Shown: piece by piece, positions 7,982 to 16,071 of the stretch
How the letters are laid out: the number at the start of each line of letters is the position of its first letter
How positions within the stretch are numbered: position 1 is the first letter of the stretch
Assembly (NCBI GenBank): GCA_937880065.1
Contig: CALFMA010000291.1
Location: 1-40,820, forward strand
Direction: 5' to 3'
Length of the DNA: 40,820 nucleotides
Source of the DNA: an uncultured Ruminococcus sp.
Lineage (GTDB): Bacteria; Bacillota_A; Clostridia; Oscillospirales; Ruminococcaceae
Notes under the pieces: model-generated
Told to the model about the DNA's origin: nothing
The model's input: only the letters and a program-made list of their open reading frames with translations
The model's database searches: none
Position numbers and translations under genes: made by a program

Positions 7982-10957
7982 TTATTCTTCTGCTGCTTTC
8001 TTTAGTGAATTATAAATTTCTTCCGTAAAAATACCGAGGACTTCACGCTTGATCTCCTCGTCATTGAGCAGTAGGGAGAAAAAGTCCTGATTCTGCTCCA
8101 GTCCTTCGATCAGTGCATCGTCAATGTCGTCAAAGTAAGAGAACTCAAAGTCCTTGACCGTATTATTCTTTGCACTTGCTTTCAGCTTATCGGACTTCAT
8201 AAGAATGTCTCTGATTTGGAGCATCGCCTTTACCGCAACATCGCTGTCATAGGATTTGCCTGTCCGTGCATTGATCGCTGCGATGATCTCCGAGAGCCTT
8301 TCTTCCTTTGCAGGAGTAAGACCGAATGTTTCAGCAGAGGGTAGCTTCACAACTGGCTTTGCGACAATATCTGATTCTGTATGTTCGTCCTGTTTCTTCT
8401 GCACGAACTGTGTCGCTCTGATTTTACCGTCGAGGTTGAAGCCTGGACCTGGGTGTTTGATATTGATGTGAGAAAGCAGAAGAATGATGTAGTTGTATTT
8501 CTTGTGAAGCTCTGTATCCTCAAAGCTGGATACTTGGATCATAAACTCATAAAAGCGCACGAAATGACGGAGGTCAACCACGATCTCACGCTGTTTTTCG
8601 ATACTGTAATGCTCTATCAGTTTTTGCGACTTATCAAGGCAGAAGTTGATCTTTTTCTTGTCGGCAGACTGCACCTTCTCCTTGTAAAGTATCTCGTTGA
8701 CCTTATCTACATCATCGGGATCAATGATCGCATAAGCGTCTATCTGTGCTTCAAGGTCGTAGATCGCAGTCGGAGTAACGGAATTTGAGAGAAGCGTGGT
8801 TGTGTAATACGGAGCAAATGCCCCTACAATATCCTCATAGCTGTTGACAAAATCGAGGATAAAGGTCTTTTTCTCAAAGGGAGGACAAATTCTATTCAGA
8901 CGGGAAAGTGTCTGTACCGCATTGACACCCTTGAGCTTCTTCATGATATACATAGCACAGAGCTTCGGCTGGTCAAAGCCTGTCTGATACTTGTTTGCGA
9001 CCAAAAGCACCTGATAATCGTCCTTGTCGAACTCTTTGGTGAGCTGATCTTCGGGAATACCGTTGATACCGGGCTCTGTGTATTCCGTATCATCATCAGG
9101 GAGCTTCACCTTGCCGGAGAACGCAACAAGCGCACGAATGCCCTTGTATCCCTTTTTAGTGCAATAGTCCTCAAAAGCCCTACAATACTTGACGGCTGCC
9201 TGTCTTGAAGCTGTGATGACCATTGCCTTTGCTTGCCCGCCAAGTTCCTGCATAACAGTTGTGCGGAAATGCTCTACGATGACCTCGATACGCTGGGCAA
9301 TGTTCGTTTCATGCAGCTCAACAAACCGAGCAATCTGCCGTTTGGCACTTGCAGTCTGCATCTTCGGATCTTCTTCAATTTCCTTGTTGATCTGATAGAA
9401 GGTCTTGTAGGTGGTGTAATTCTGCAATACATCGAGGATAAAGCCTTCCTCGATAGCCTGCTTCATCGAATACACATGGAATGCTTCACGCTGTCCATTA
9501 GTATTGATCGTACCAAAAAGCTGTAAAGTAGTTGGTTTTGGTGTAGCTGTGAAAGCAAACATCGAAACATTCTGCTGTTTGCCGTTTCTTGCAAGCTCTG
9601 CGGCGATCTCGTCCTCCATATCCTGATACAGCTCATCACCCATACCGAGGGACTGCGTGACTGCTGCCATATCTTTTCCGGCAGTAGACGAATGAGCCTC
9701 GTCAATAATGACCGCAAAGCGCTTATTCTTCAAGCCCTGAACGCTGTCCACGATATACGGGAACTTCTGGATCGTTGTTGCAATGATCTTCGTATTGCCG
9801 TTGAGGGCGATAGCGAGGTCGGCAGAATTGCACTTTTCGTCCATCACACGAATAAGTCCCGACTTATGCTCCATCCCCATGATCGCTTTTTGAAGCTGTC
9901 GGTCAACAACCACTCTGTCGGTCATGATGATAACATTATCGAAAATGATCTTGTTGTCGACATCGTGGAGCGTAGCAAGGCGATACGCAAGCCAAGCGAT
10001 AGTGTTGGTCTTGCCGGAGCCTGCACTGTGCTGAATAAGATAGTTGAGCGAGGTGCGGTTTTCCTCTACATCGGCAAGCAGCTTGCGGACAGCATCGAGC
10101 TGATGATAACGGGGAAAAATAATACTTTCCTTGACTTCGACCTTTCCTGTCTTTTCGTTCTCTTTCTCAGAGGTCTGACTGAAAATGAACTTGGAGATCA
10201 GGTCGAGAATGGTATCTTTTGTGAGAATATCGTCCCACATATAATGAACTGGATAATCGTCCTCACAGGGAGCATTTCCTGCACCTGCATTGACACCCTC
10301 ACCGTTGCCCTGATTGAACGGCAGGAAAAAGGTCTTTTCACCGTCGAGCTTCGTTGTCATATAGACTTCGTGCAAGTCCATAGCGAAATTGACAAGTGTG
10401 CCAGCCTTGAACAGGAACAGTCTGGACTTCGGATCACGTTCCATACGATACTGATAGATTGCATCATCCGCAGATTGACCTGCAAAATTACATTTCAGCT
10501 CCATTGTGATGATTGCAAAGCCATTGAGGAAAATAACAATATCGATACGCTCTTTATCGTTTGCCCACACTTCCTCCATAACAGTAAAGCGGTTCATTTC
10601 ATATTTCCGCATCAGGTCTTTATTGAAAGTGGTCGCAGGCTTTGTATACATTAGGTCAATCCTATGTCCTGAAAGCTCAACACCATGACGGAGGACTTCA
10701 AGCAAGCTGCCCCTTTTCTTCGTACACTCCGCATTGATGAATGAAACAATGGTATCTTCGAGCCTGTCCTTATGTATCTTGCGTAGCTTCTCCATTGTCT
10801 CCGGCTGGGTATCATTCAGAAAGCCGAACAGCATTTCACGGTCGATCGCAAAACGGCGGTCAAAATCCGCTGCCTTGCGGATGATATAGCCGTTTTGGTC
10901 ACGGAGTATACCGAGCAGTTCAGCTTGATATTGTTTTTCTGTTAGTATGTCATTCAT
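7982..10957 (-). CDS. hsdR: Type I restriction enzyme, HsdR (restriction/translocase) subunit
   Basis: HsdR is the ATP-driven DNA translocase and nuclease of a type I restriction-modification complex. The N-terminal nuclease part shows IDIVIF followed by the E-x-K element TMELKC (about residues 140-158). The helicase core has Walker A (SAGSGKT, about 313) and a DEAH box (IIDEAHSS, about 420). The C-terminal half has SF2 motifs such as TGFDQP and QTLSRLNR. The 991-residue length fits the family. I chose the ATG at 10955-10957, because GGAGG lies 8 bases before it; an in-frame ATG 33 bases further up overlaps the preceding gene. The gene is last in the operon, separated from hsdM and hsdS by five unrelated genes. 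No disruption is visible. Confidence 0.93.
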   Translation of the reverse strand: MNDILTEKQYQAELLGILRDQNGYIIRKAADFDRRFAIDREMLFGFLNDTQPETMEKLRKIHKDRLEDTIVSFINAECTKKRGSLLEVLRHGVELSGHRIDLMYTKPATTFNKDLMRKYEMNRFTVMEEVWANDKERIDIVIFLNGFAIITMELKCNFAGQSADDAIYQYRMERDPKSRLFLFKAGTLVNFAMDLHEVYMTTKLDGEKTFFLPFNQGNGEGVNAGAGNAPCEDDYPVHYMWDDILTKDTILDLISKFIFSQTSEKENEKTGKVEVKESIIFPRYHQLDAVRKLLADVEENRTSLNYLIQHSAGSGKTNTIAWLAYRLATLHDVDNKIIFDNVIIMTDRVVVDRQLQKAIMGMEHKSGLIRVMDEKCNSADLAIALNGNTKIIATTIQKFPYIVDSVQGLKNKRFAVIIDEAHSSTAGKDMAAVTQSLGMGDELYQDMEDEIAAELARNGKQQNVSMFAFTATPKPTTLQLFGTINTNGQREAFHVYSMKQAIEEGFILDVLQNYTTYKTFYQINKEIEEDPKMQTASAKRQIARFVELHETNIAQRIEVIVEHFRTTVMQELGGQAKAMVITASRQAAVKYCRAFEDYCTKKGYKGIRALVAFSGKVKLPDDDTEYTEPGINGIPEDQLTKEFDKDDYQVLLVANKYQTGFDQPKLCAMYIMKKLKGVNAVQTLSRLNRICPPFEKKTFILDFVNSYEDIVGAFAPYYTTTLLSNSVTPTAIYDLEAQIDAYAIIDPDDVDKVNEILYKEKVQSADKKKINFCLDKSQKLIEHYSIEKQREIVVDLRHFVRFYEFMIQVSSFEDTELHKKYNYIILLLSHINIKHPGPGFNLDGKIRATQFVQKKQDEHTESDIVAKPVVKLPSAETFGLTPAKEERLSEIIAAINARTGKSYDSDVAVKAMLQIRDILMKSDKLKASAKNNTVKDFEFSYFDDIDDALIEGLEQNQDFFSLLLNDEEIKREVLGIFTEEIYNSLKKAAEE

Positions 10958-10961
10958 GTTG

Positions 10962-11390
10962 TTATCCTCCGATCCATTCTCCAGTTTCAAGATTTACAAA
11001 ATTAGCGAGTTTGATCTCAGATACGAAACCGTCGCCATATTCGCCGTTTCGTGTCTGATCATCGAGCTTAAACGAGATATTATATAGCTTTCCAGCCTTA
11101 GTTTTTCGGATAAGACCGTTTTCAAGGAAATATGTGATACAGCGTTTATGAGCTTCTTTATCATCATAATGAAGATAGAAACAGCACACACCGTCAGGAG
11201 CGTTGCTATGCTTTGCTTCTGCCACAACTCCATCGGCAACCGCTTTCTCGCATATTTTAGCCGCAAAGTCATTATCTTTGAAAAAATACATCCATTTTCC
11301 GACCTTGCTGTCATCAAACTTCTTAGCTTCTGCTTCGTTTACATAATACACCCAATAGGGATTAGAAACCTTTTTTAACGGTATAGCCAT
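10962..11390 (-). CDS. Uncharacterised 142-residue protein of the TIR/hsd cassette
   Basis: I cannot name this family. The protein is soluble, mixed alpha/beta, with no signal peptide or membrane helix. It contains the aromatic stretches PYWVYYVNE and GVCCFYLHYDD and a C-terminal block KLYNISFKLDDQTRNGEYG. The ATG at 11388-11390 is preferred because AGAGGAAG precedes it; a TTG nine codons upstream would overlap the previous gene. The stop lies 4 bases before the hsdR start and the hsdR ribosome binding site is inside this gene, so the two are translationally linked. Its position between a TIR-like gene and hsdR suggests a role in the defence cassette, for example as an adaptor or sensor, but that is only context. 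Confidence 0.8.
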   Translation of the reverse strand: MAIPLKKVSNPYWVYYVNEAEAKKFDDSKVGKWMYFFKDNDFAAKICEKAVADGVVAEAKHSNAPDGVCCFYLHYDDKEAHKRCITYFLENGLIRKTKAGKLYNISFKLDDQTRNGEYGDGFVSEIKLANFVNLETGEWIGG

Positions 11391-11413
11391 ATTACATACT
11401 TCCTCTTGTTGGA

Positions 11414-11983
11414 TCAAACAGACTTGACAACTTTGTACGAAGGTGTTGCTTCTTTCTGCCTGATTGCCTTTTCAACATAAAAATTTATATTTCCCATAAA
11501 TGTGTTCCAGTTGACTACAGGAGCATACCCGATATTGATGTTTTCTCTGACAATCTTAAAATGTGTCATATAGTCATTGTAGCGATAACCGCCATTCCTA
11601 TCAGGCAACACTACAAATAATAAAGCGTTTGAGCGGCTCGTATAATCGCATTTTCTCTGTTCTCTAAGAGAAAATGCAATTTCCCACGGTATCCACTGAT
11701 CTTTATCGGGTTTGTAGGGTTCTCTCATGTTAGGCGATATAAATACAATTGTCACACTACTATCATAGATGCGCTCTTTCAGCTTTGACCATATCGTATC
11801 CTCAGTAAGATAAGAAAGGTCATCACCGTCTTTTTCGCCTTTATAAATGCATACTCCGTTGTTTTCTACTCTGCGTTCAAATTTATCAACGTATGTACGA
11901 ACAGTAGTGCCGTAAAAACTACCGTCAAGCGGATACACGTCGTTATCAGCATACTTGTATGATACAAAAACTTTTCTTGCCAT
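11414..11983 (-). CDS. TIR-like domain protein (DUF1863/MTH538 type, ThsB-like)
   Basis: The 189-residue protein begins RKVFVSYKYADNDV, which is the first TIR strand, and continues with YKGEKDGDDLS, TIVFISPNMRE and QWIPWEIAFSL. This pattern matches the TIR-like family that includes the Thoeris ThsB sensor. Glu101 in WIPWEIAFSL sits where TIR NAD-processing enzymes keep their catalytic glutamate. Family members act in anti-phage defence by making nucleotide signals from NAD. The start has an AAGGAGG box 5 bases upstream. The preceding gene, 10 bp away, encodes a small membrane protein, so a signal-producing enzyme paired with a membrane effector is a reasonable inference. No ThsA-type NADase or SLOG protein is in the window. 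Confidence 0.85.
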   Translation of the reverse strand: MARKVFVSYKYADNDVYPLDGSFYGTTVRTYVDKFERRVENNGVCIYKGEKDGDDLSYLTEDTIWSKLKERIYDSSVTIVFISPNMREPYKPDKDQWIPWEIAFSLREQRKCDYTSRSNALLFVVLPDRNGGYRYNDYMTHFKIVRENINIGYAPVVNWNTFMGNINFYVEKAIRQKEATPSYKVVKSV

Positions 11984-11993
11984 ATAATCCTCC

Positions 11994-12428
11994 TTACATA
12001 AGGCATATCAAAATGATCAGTCCTGTGAGCATAGCACCGTAGAATAATCCCGTTGAAAACGATATGAACGCACCTAAGTATTTTATAAAACCACGCTCTT
12101 TTTCGGGAATCTTCATATCATATTTAGTAATTCTTTGTCCGGGTGTTAATCCGGCTGCAGCATTATATAAGGCTCTGTAACCTCGTTCAAGATATAGATA
12201 ATATACATCAAGCAAACAGAACAATACAGTAGCAATTATACAAATAATGATACATGACTGTTTCACTTGTTGGTCTTGCTGACTGAGCATAAATGCCAAC
12301 AATGCTGATACAACAGAAATCCCCCAGGTTTTAGCCTGAAAAGAATTTTGTCCCATTCGGGTGATGTTGTTCTGTAAAAACTCAAGGTGCTTCTCGTCAG
12401 GAATAGTTCGGTTTTCATTATTCGCCAT
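11994..12428 (-). CDS. Small three-helix membrane protein paired with the TIR-like gene (putative effector)
   Basis: This 144-residue protein has a polar N-terminal helix (KHLEFLQNNITRMGQNSFQAK) and hydrophobic helices at about 33-49, 57-80 and 117-143. No enzymatic motif is visible. The N-terminal LEFLQNNITRMGQNSF motif recurs, in my memory, in a widespread family of short membrane proteins found beside TIR-like genes; I cannot verify this here. I chose the ATG at 12426-12428 with AAGGA upstream; a GTG seven codons earlier is possible. In TIR systems, small membrane proteins can be effectors that disrupt the membrane on receiving a nucleotide signal, and that is the working guess here. Confidence 0.75.
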   Translation of the reverse strand: MANNENRTIPDEKHLEFLQNNITRMGQNSFQAKTWGISVVSALLAFMLSQQDQQVKQSCIIICIIATVLFCLLDVYYLYLERGYRALYNAAAGLTPGQRITKYDMKIPEKERGFIKYLGAFISFSTGLFYGAMLTGLIILICLM

Positions 12429-12460
12429 TCGTCCACATCCTTTCTCCACTTATGATCTAC

Positions 12461-13321
12461 TTAAAGCATACTATATAATTCAACCATCTGATATAACATA
12501 CAGAATAGTTTTATACAGTCAGCTCGGGTAATATCATCATAATCGTACATATTGTGAGCTAACCAGTGTCTGTTGATCGACGAAGGTATCATCCCGTTTT
12601 TCTTATCCTTCCAGTCACTGTCATCAAAGAATTTTAACAATGCAAAAGACAGTGGAATCAGGATTTCTTTCTTGTGATCAAAGCAAGGATCATTCTTGAT
12701 CGATTTGAAAAAGTCTATAGTGCCATTTGCTCGCTTATCATCTTTAGCAGATTTATTAGCAGGAAAATCGCCGCTGAAGTATGTACCGCCAAAATTATCT
12801 TGAATTACATTGCCATAACATTTCCAGCATTGGCTGACATTTGCAGGAGTGGGATTCGTTTTCATGAATTGATTTATGCTTACCGAATCTATAAGACCTG
12901 CCAGTAACACAGCACTTGCGAAATATTCATGCTTCAAGTAAAGTTCAAAAGCTAAGTCGATTTTCTTTTTCTCGGAATCAGGCAGATGTCTTTGAATAAA
13001 GACCGAAAGTGAGTCCACATCTCTTTCTGTGAAACAATCAGATAACCCTTCATCTATAACGTCTATTGAAATGTTGTTTTTTATATCAGCAAGGACTCTG
13101 CCGAGTTTAATGTCGCTTTTTTTCCACTTAGGCAGACACCAACCTATTTCTCCCCAGCAAGCCATCATAAACATAAGGTGTTCATCTACAGTTTCAGAGA
13201 TTTCATCTATGTTTTCTCTTAAGTTTGATTCTTTTTCCCATTTCTCGACTTTAGCTTCTATTTCAATATCACTTTGAAGAAGATAATTGAGAAACAAGCT
13301 ATTCATCTGCTTTTTTGTCAT
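12461..13321 (-). CDS. Uncharacterised protein with a C-terminal HEPN-like RxxxxH motif
   Basis: This 286-residue, mostly helical, cytoplasmic protein has no family I can name with certainty. Near the C-terminus it has SSINRHWLAHNMYDYDD (Arg251-x4-His256) followed by a helix KLFCMLYQMVELY. That matches the R-x4-6-H signature of HEPN ribonucleases and the NRHxxxH pattern of HEPN-like proteins in defence loci. HEPN nucleases cut RNA on activation and often cause dormancy or death of infected cells. The start has a purine-rich GGAAGGAA about 9 bases upstream. The gene lies 33 bp after a TIR gene and 32 bp before the membrane protein gene in the same operon. The HEPN call rests on one motif. Confidence 0.7.
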   Translation of the reverse strand: MTKKQMNSLFLNYLLQSDIEIEAKVEKWEKESNLRENIDEISETVDEHLMFMMACWGEIGWCLPKWKKSDIKLGRVLADIKNNISIDVIDEGLSDCFTERDVDSLSVFIQRHLPDSEKKKIDLAFELYLKHEYFASAVLLAGLIDSVSINQFMKTNPTPANVSQCWKCYGNVIQDNFGGTYFSGDFPANKSAKDDKRANGTIDFFKSIKNDPCFDHKKEILIPLSFALLKFFDDSDWKDKKNGMIPSSINRHWLAHNMYDYDDITRADCIKLFCMLYQMVELYSML

Positions 13322-13354
13322 AATTGTTATTCCTTCCCTTAGCTATTGGGCTGC

Positions 13355-14368
13355 TTATTCAGATTTTAGCCTTTTAATCAAGATGTTTGCAAATAGCAGC
13401 GCAATCTGATCGCAAGTGTAGTCTTTAGAATTGATTGCCTGAATATCAGCCACATTCGGATACTTCTCCTGAAGCTGTTGCATGGTAATATTGTGTACTA
13501 TGGGGAGAATCAACTTTTGTCCATTACGGTTTTGACGGTTCAGGAACTCAGAAAGCTCACGCTCTGTCCATTCACGGTCAAAGAAATTCTCGGAAATAAC
13601 AATAATAGCAAACTCAGCCTTCTTTGTACCATTCAAAATCCGCTCTTTCCAGTTGTCGCCCCATTCAAGTGATTCTTTGTCATAGAAGATGCTTATCCCT
13701 AACTTTTGAAGTGACTGGTAAAGTTCCTCAATCAGATCCTCTTTATCCTTATTAGCGTGGGAAATAAACACATCATATTCAGGCAAAGTTTTAGCCTGAT
13801 ACTTTGGAACTTCCACCTTTTCCACTCCATTCATTTTATCAATAAAGGCCTCATCCTTACTTATACTTGTAAGGGCTGCTACAAGCTCATCAAACTTTCG
13901 CTGAAACAATAACGTATCAATTCTTGATGACAATGGGTGAGATCGTAAGTAGGTGGAGTAGAATGTCTGCACGTCATCCATCCAAATGTTAGCTTGCAGG
14001 TTCTGCTCTTTTCTTTGACTATCTGTTTTCATTCTATTCGGTTTGCTAAGTGAATTGACACGTTCCAATAAATCTGCAAGCTTCTTCTCAAATTCGCTCA
14101 TAGTCAGTTCTCGTTCAGCCCTTTCCTGTTCTTCCTTGTGTTGCTGATACAGATAGCCGTCTTTCAATACAGTTATGATATATGGGATATTATCTGCCCA
14201 TTTAGTATCTACCAGTTGGTTATCTTTAAGCTCCTTGAAACAGCCACGGAGGATAGTATCCTCTCGGTGGTCGGCTGCTTCAAATCGGTCTGCCCAATAG
14301 TTTCCGTCAGACTCATGTTCGATAATCTCAAACAGGAGGTTTTCAGCTTCTTTTGAGATCATAATCAT
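13355..14368 (-). CDS. TIR domain protein with N-terminal winged-helix-like domain
   Basis: This 337-residue protein has three parts. Residues 1-75 look like a winged helix (LRGCFKELKDNQLVDTK, then IPYIITVLKDGYLY). Residues 76-195 are a charged, partly coiled-coil linker. Residues about 198-325 are a TIR domain (YDVFISHANKDKEDL, FYDKESLEWGDNWKERI, AIIVISENFFDREWTERELSEFL). Glu271 in REWTEREL is at the TIR catalytic position, so NAD hydrolysis or cyclisation is possible. The ATG overlaps the hsdS stop (ATGA), which indicates translational coupling, and GAGG lies 7 bases upstream. A TIR gene fused directly to the end of hsdS in an operon suggests that it guards or reports on the restriction system or on phage infection. 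Confidence 0.88.
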   Translation of the reverse strand: MIMISKEAENLLFEIIEHESDGNYWADRFEAADHREDTILRGCFKELKDNQLVDTKWADNIPYIITVLKDGYLYQQHKEEQERAERELTMSEFEKKLADLLERVNSLSKPNRMKTDSQRKEQNLQANIWMDDVQTFYSTYLRSHPLSSRIDTLLFQRKFDELVAALTSISKDEAFIDKMNGVEKVEVPKYQAKTLPEYDVFISHANKDKEDLIEELYQSLQKLGISIFYDKESLEWGDNWKERILNGTKKAEFAIIVISENFFDREWTERELSEFLNRQNRNGQKLILPIVHNITMQQLQEKYPNVADIQAINSKDYTCDQIALLFANILIKRLKSE

Positions 14369-15675
14369 GCCTGCACCTCTTTCTTCCCCGTCACATACTC
14401 AAAAATGAGTGACTTCTTGTATTCTTCTATTGTTTCAATCTGCTGCTTCTTTTCAGTAATTGCAGATTCAATTTCGCTAATCCTTGCATCAATGTATGAT
14501 ACAATTCTATTCTGTTCATCAGTTGGAGGAATTAGCAAAAGTGTATTAGAAAACTCATAAGGTGATAAATCCCATTGTCCCTCTCTAATTCCACCAGATA
14601 TTCTTCTGAACTCGTCCTTATAGCAACTTCTGAAAAGATAATGCAGATATTTGGGCATTATCTGATTATCCGTGAACTTATATATAAAATATGCTGGACT
14701 TACGATACCTTCATATTCCGATACACCCATTGAACCTTGCCAAGCCTTCATTTTGTTAATTACAAGGTTTCCTGGGACAACATATTTATAATTAGAGGTA
14801 TCCTCTGATGTTACATTGTGATTATCGTCACGGCTATCTTTAGGGATCACTCCGTATTCACGATAAACTGATAATACCTGTTTATCACCTGGGTTTCTTG
14901 GCTCATTCCTTTGCAAATGAAACTTGACCTTTTCAACAAGCCAATGTGCCGGAATATCACCAACCCACGCAATTCCGCTATCCCTCATCTCCACATCAGG
15001 ATCAAGCCCCTTTGTGACAGCTTCGGTAATGACGGAGCGTTTGTATTCTTCAAGGGCTTCGATTTGGGATTGAATGTCGGTGATTGCATAATCAATTTCT
15101 GTGCATTTATCATATAAAAAACGAACTATTGTAGTTTGTTCAGAAATTGGAGGAACTAAAAGCCTAAAACTGTTTAGTGAATTGAGTGATAAAGCAGGTT
15201 GAGCAGTTTCATTTACGATATTAATAAAGCCACCATTGTTTTTTGCTAACTCAAGTTGTCTGATAAACAGGTAATTAAGCATTATCTCTTGGTTTAATGT
15301 TAACTTCAATGAATTTCCAGAAACAACAGATTGCTTGTCTAATCTCGGTAATTCTCCAGCCATACCATAATTCGCTCCGATTTTAGCAATTATAATATCG
15401 CCTTCAACACATTCACTTCTTTTTATAGTTTCAAAGTGTTCTTTTGTAATCGTTTTAAAATCTTTGTATATAAATTTTCCTGTTGATATAAATCCGCTTT
15501 CAACAACATAAACATCTCCATCATCAACATAATGATCGGATTTAAGATTTGAACCAAAAGGACCATCTACAAATGAGTTCTTAGTATCTGCTTTAATATA
15601 TTTTATCGGCATAATACTCCAATTAGCAGGAATTGCACCAATCCACTCAATCCCACTATCCTTCATTTCACGCAT
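14365..15675 (-). CDS. hsdS: Type I restriction enzyme specificity subunit HsdS
   Basis: HsdS recognises the bipartite DNA target and holds HsdM and HsdR together. Two target-recognition halves are visible. The first starts KDSGIEWIGAIPANW and the second RDSGIAWVGDIPAHW (about residue 230). Each ends in a conserved helical spacer (IEALEEYKRSVITEAVTKG and IETIEEYKKSLIFEYVTGK). The 436-residue length is normal. The start overlaps the preceding small membrane-protein gene by 8 bases and no clear ribosome binding site is present, so coupled reinitiation is likely; an ATG three codons inside is an alternative. No inverted second hsdS gene for phase variation is visible in the window. Confidence 0.93.
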   Translation of the reverse strand: MREMKDSGIEWIGAIPANWSIMPIKYIKADTKNSFVDGPFGSNLKSDHYVDDGDVYVVESGFISTGKFIYKDFKTITKEHFETIKRSECVEGDIIIAKIGANYGMAGELPRLDKQSVVSGNSLKLTLNQEIMLNYLFIRQLELAKNNGGFINIVNETAQPALSLNSLNSFRLLVPPISEQTTIVRFLYDKCTEIDYAITDIQSQIEALEEYKRSVITEAVTKGLDPDVEMRDSGIAWVGDIPAHWLVEKVKFHLQRNEPRNPGDKQVLSVYREYGVIPKDSRDDNHNVTSEDTSNYKYVVPGNLVINKMKAWQGSMGVSEYEGIVSPAYFIYKFTDNQIMPKYLHYLFRSCYKDEFRRISGGIREGQWDLSPYEFSNTLLLIPPTDEQNRIVSYIDARISEIESAITEKKQQIETIEEYKKSLIFEYVTGKKEVQA

Positions 15676-16057
15676 TGCCGTTCACCGTCCTATGCTTCTT
15701 GAAAAATCTCATAGCTGTCACCGCCAGTGTGCAGAGCATTGCGGCTCCTGCCACGCTGCCTGCAACCATCAGAACGATCTGCCAGTTTGCGGTCATGAAG
15801 TAGTATCCCTGAATAGCACCATAGGCAAGAAGCCACAGCCCCACAAAGAGAATAAGTCTGATAAGCCAATGGAAGAACGAGCCTTCCGTCCTGCCGCTGA
15901 CAAGACCGCCGTGGTACATATCACCAACCTTGCTGTATGCGATACCATAGGCGACAAGACCTATTACAGCAAGGATTACATACTCATATATAGGGTTGAT
16001 AGGCAGACCAAGGGGATCGGTCGCTCTCTCAAACAAAAACTTAAAAATAGCGCTCAT
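15668..16057 (-). CDS. Small multi-pass membrane protein between hsdM and hsdS
   Basis: This 129-residue protein has three likely membrane helices (about 25-42 in YVILAVIGLVAYGIAY, 64-84 in WLIRLILFVGLWLLAYGAI, 92-115 in IVLMVAGSVAGAAMLCTLAV). I do not recognise the family. A strong AAAGGAG lies 5 bases before the ATG. It begins 14 bp after hsdM and its stop lies inside the hsdS start region, so hsdS translation probably depends on it. A membrane protein here is unusual for type I systems and could be a membrane anchor or another effector of the mixed cassette. Confidence 0.8.
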   Translation of the reverse strand: MSAIFKFLFERATDPLGLPINPIYEYVILAVIGLVAYGIAYSKVGDMYHGGLVSGRTEGSFFHWLIRLILFVGLWLLAYGAIQGYYFMTANWQIVLMVAGSVAGAAMLCTLAVTAMRFFKKHRTVNGNA

Positions 16058-16071
16058 TATAGCTCCTTTCG

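Noticed and set aside
9692..10654. 320-codon open frame on the plus strand inside hsdR
   Set aside because: It is antisense to the conserved helicase region of hsdR and shows no domain or start signal of its own.
14365..15675. Phase-variable hsdS shufflon
   Set aside because: No second hsdS gene, inverted repeats or nearby intact recombinase were found in the window.
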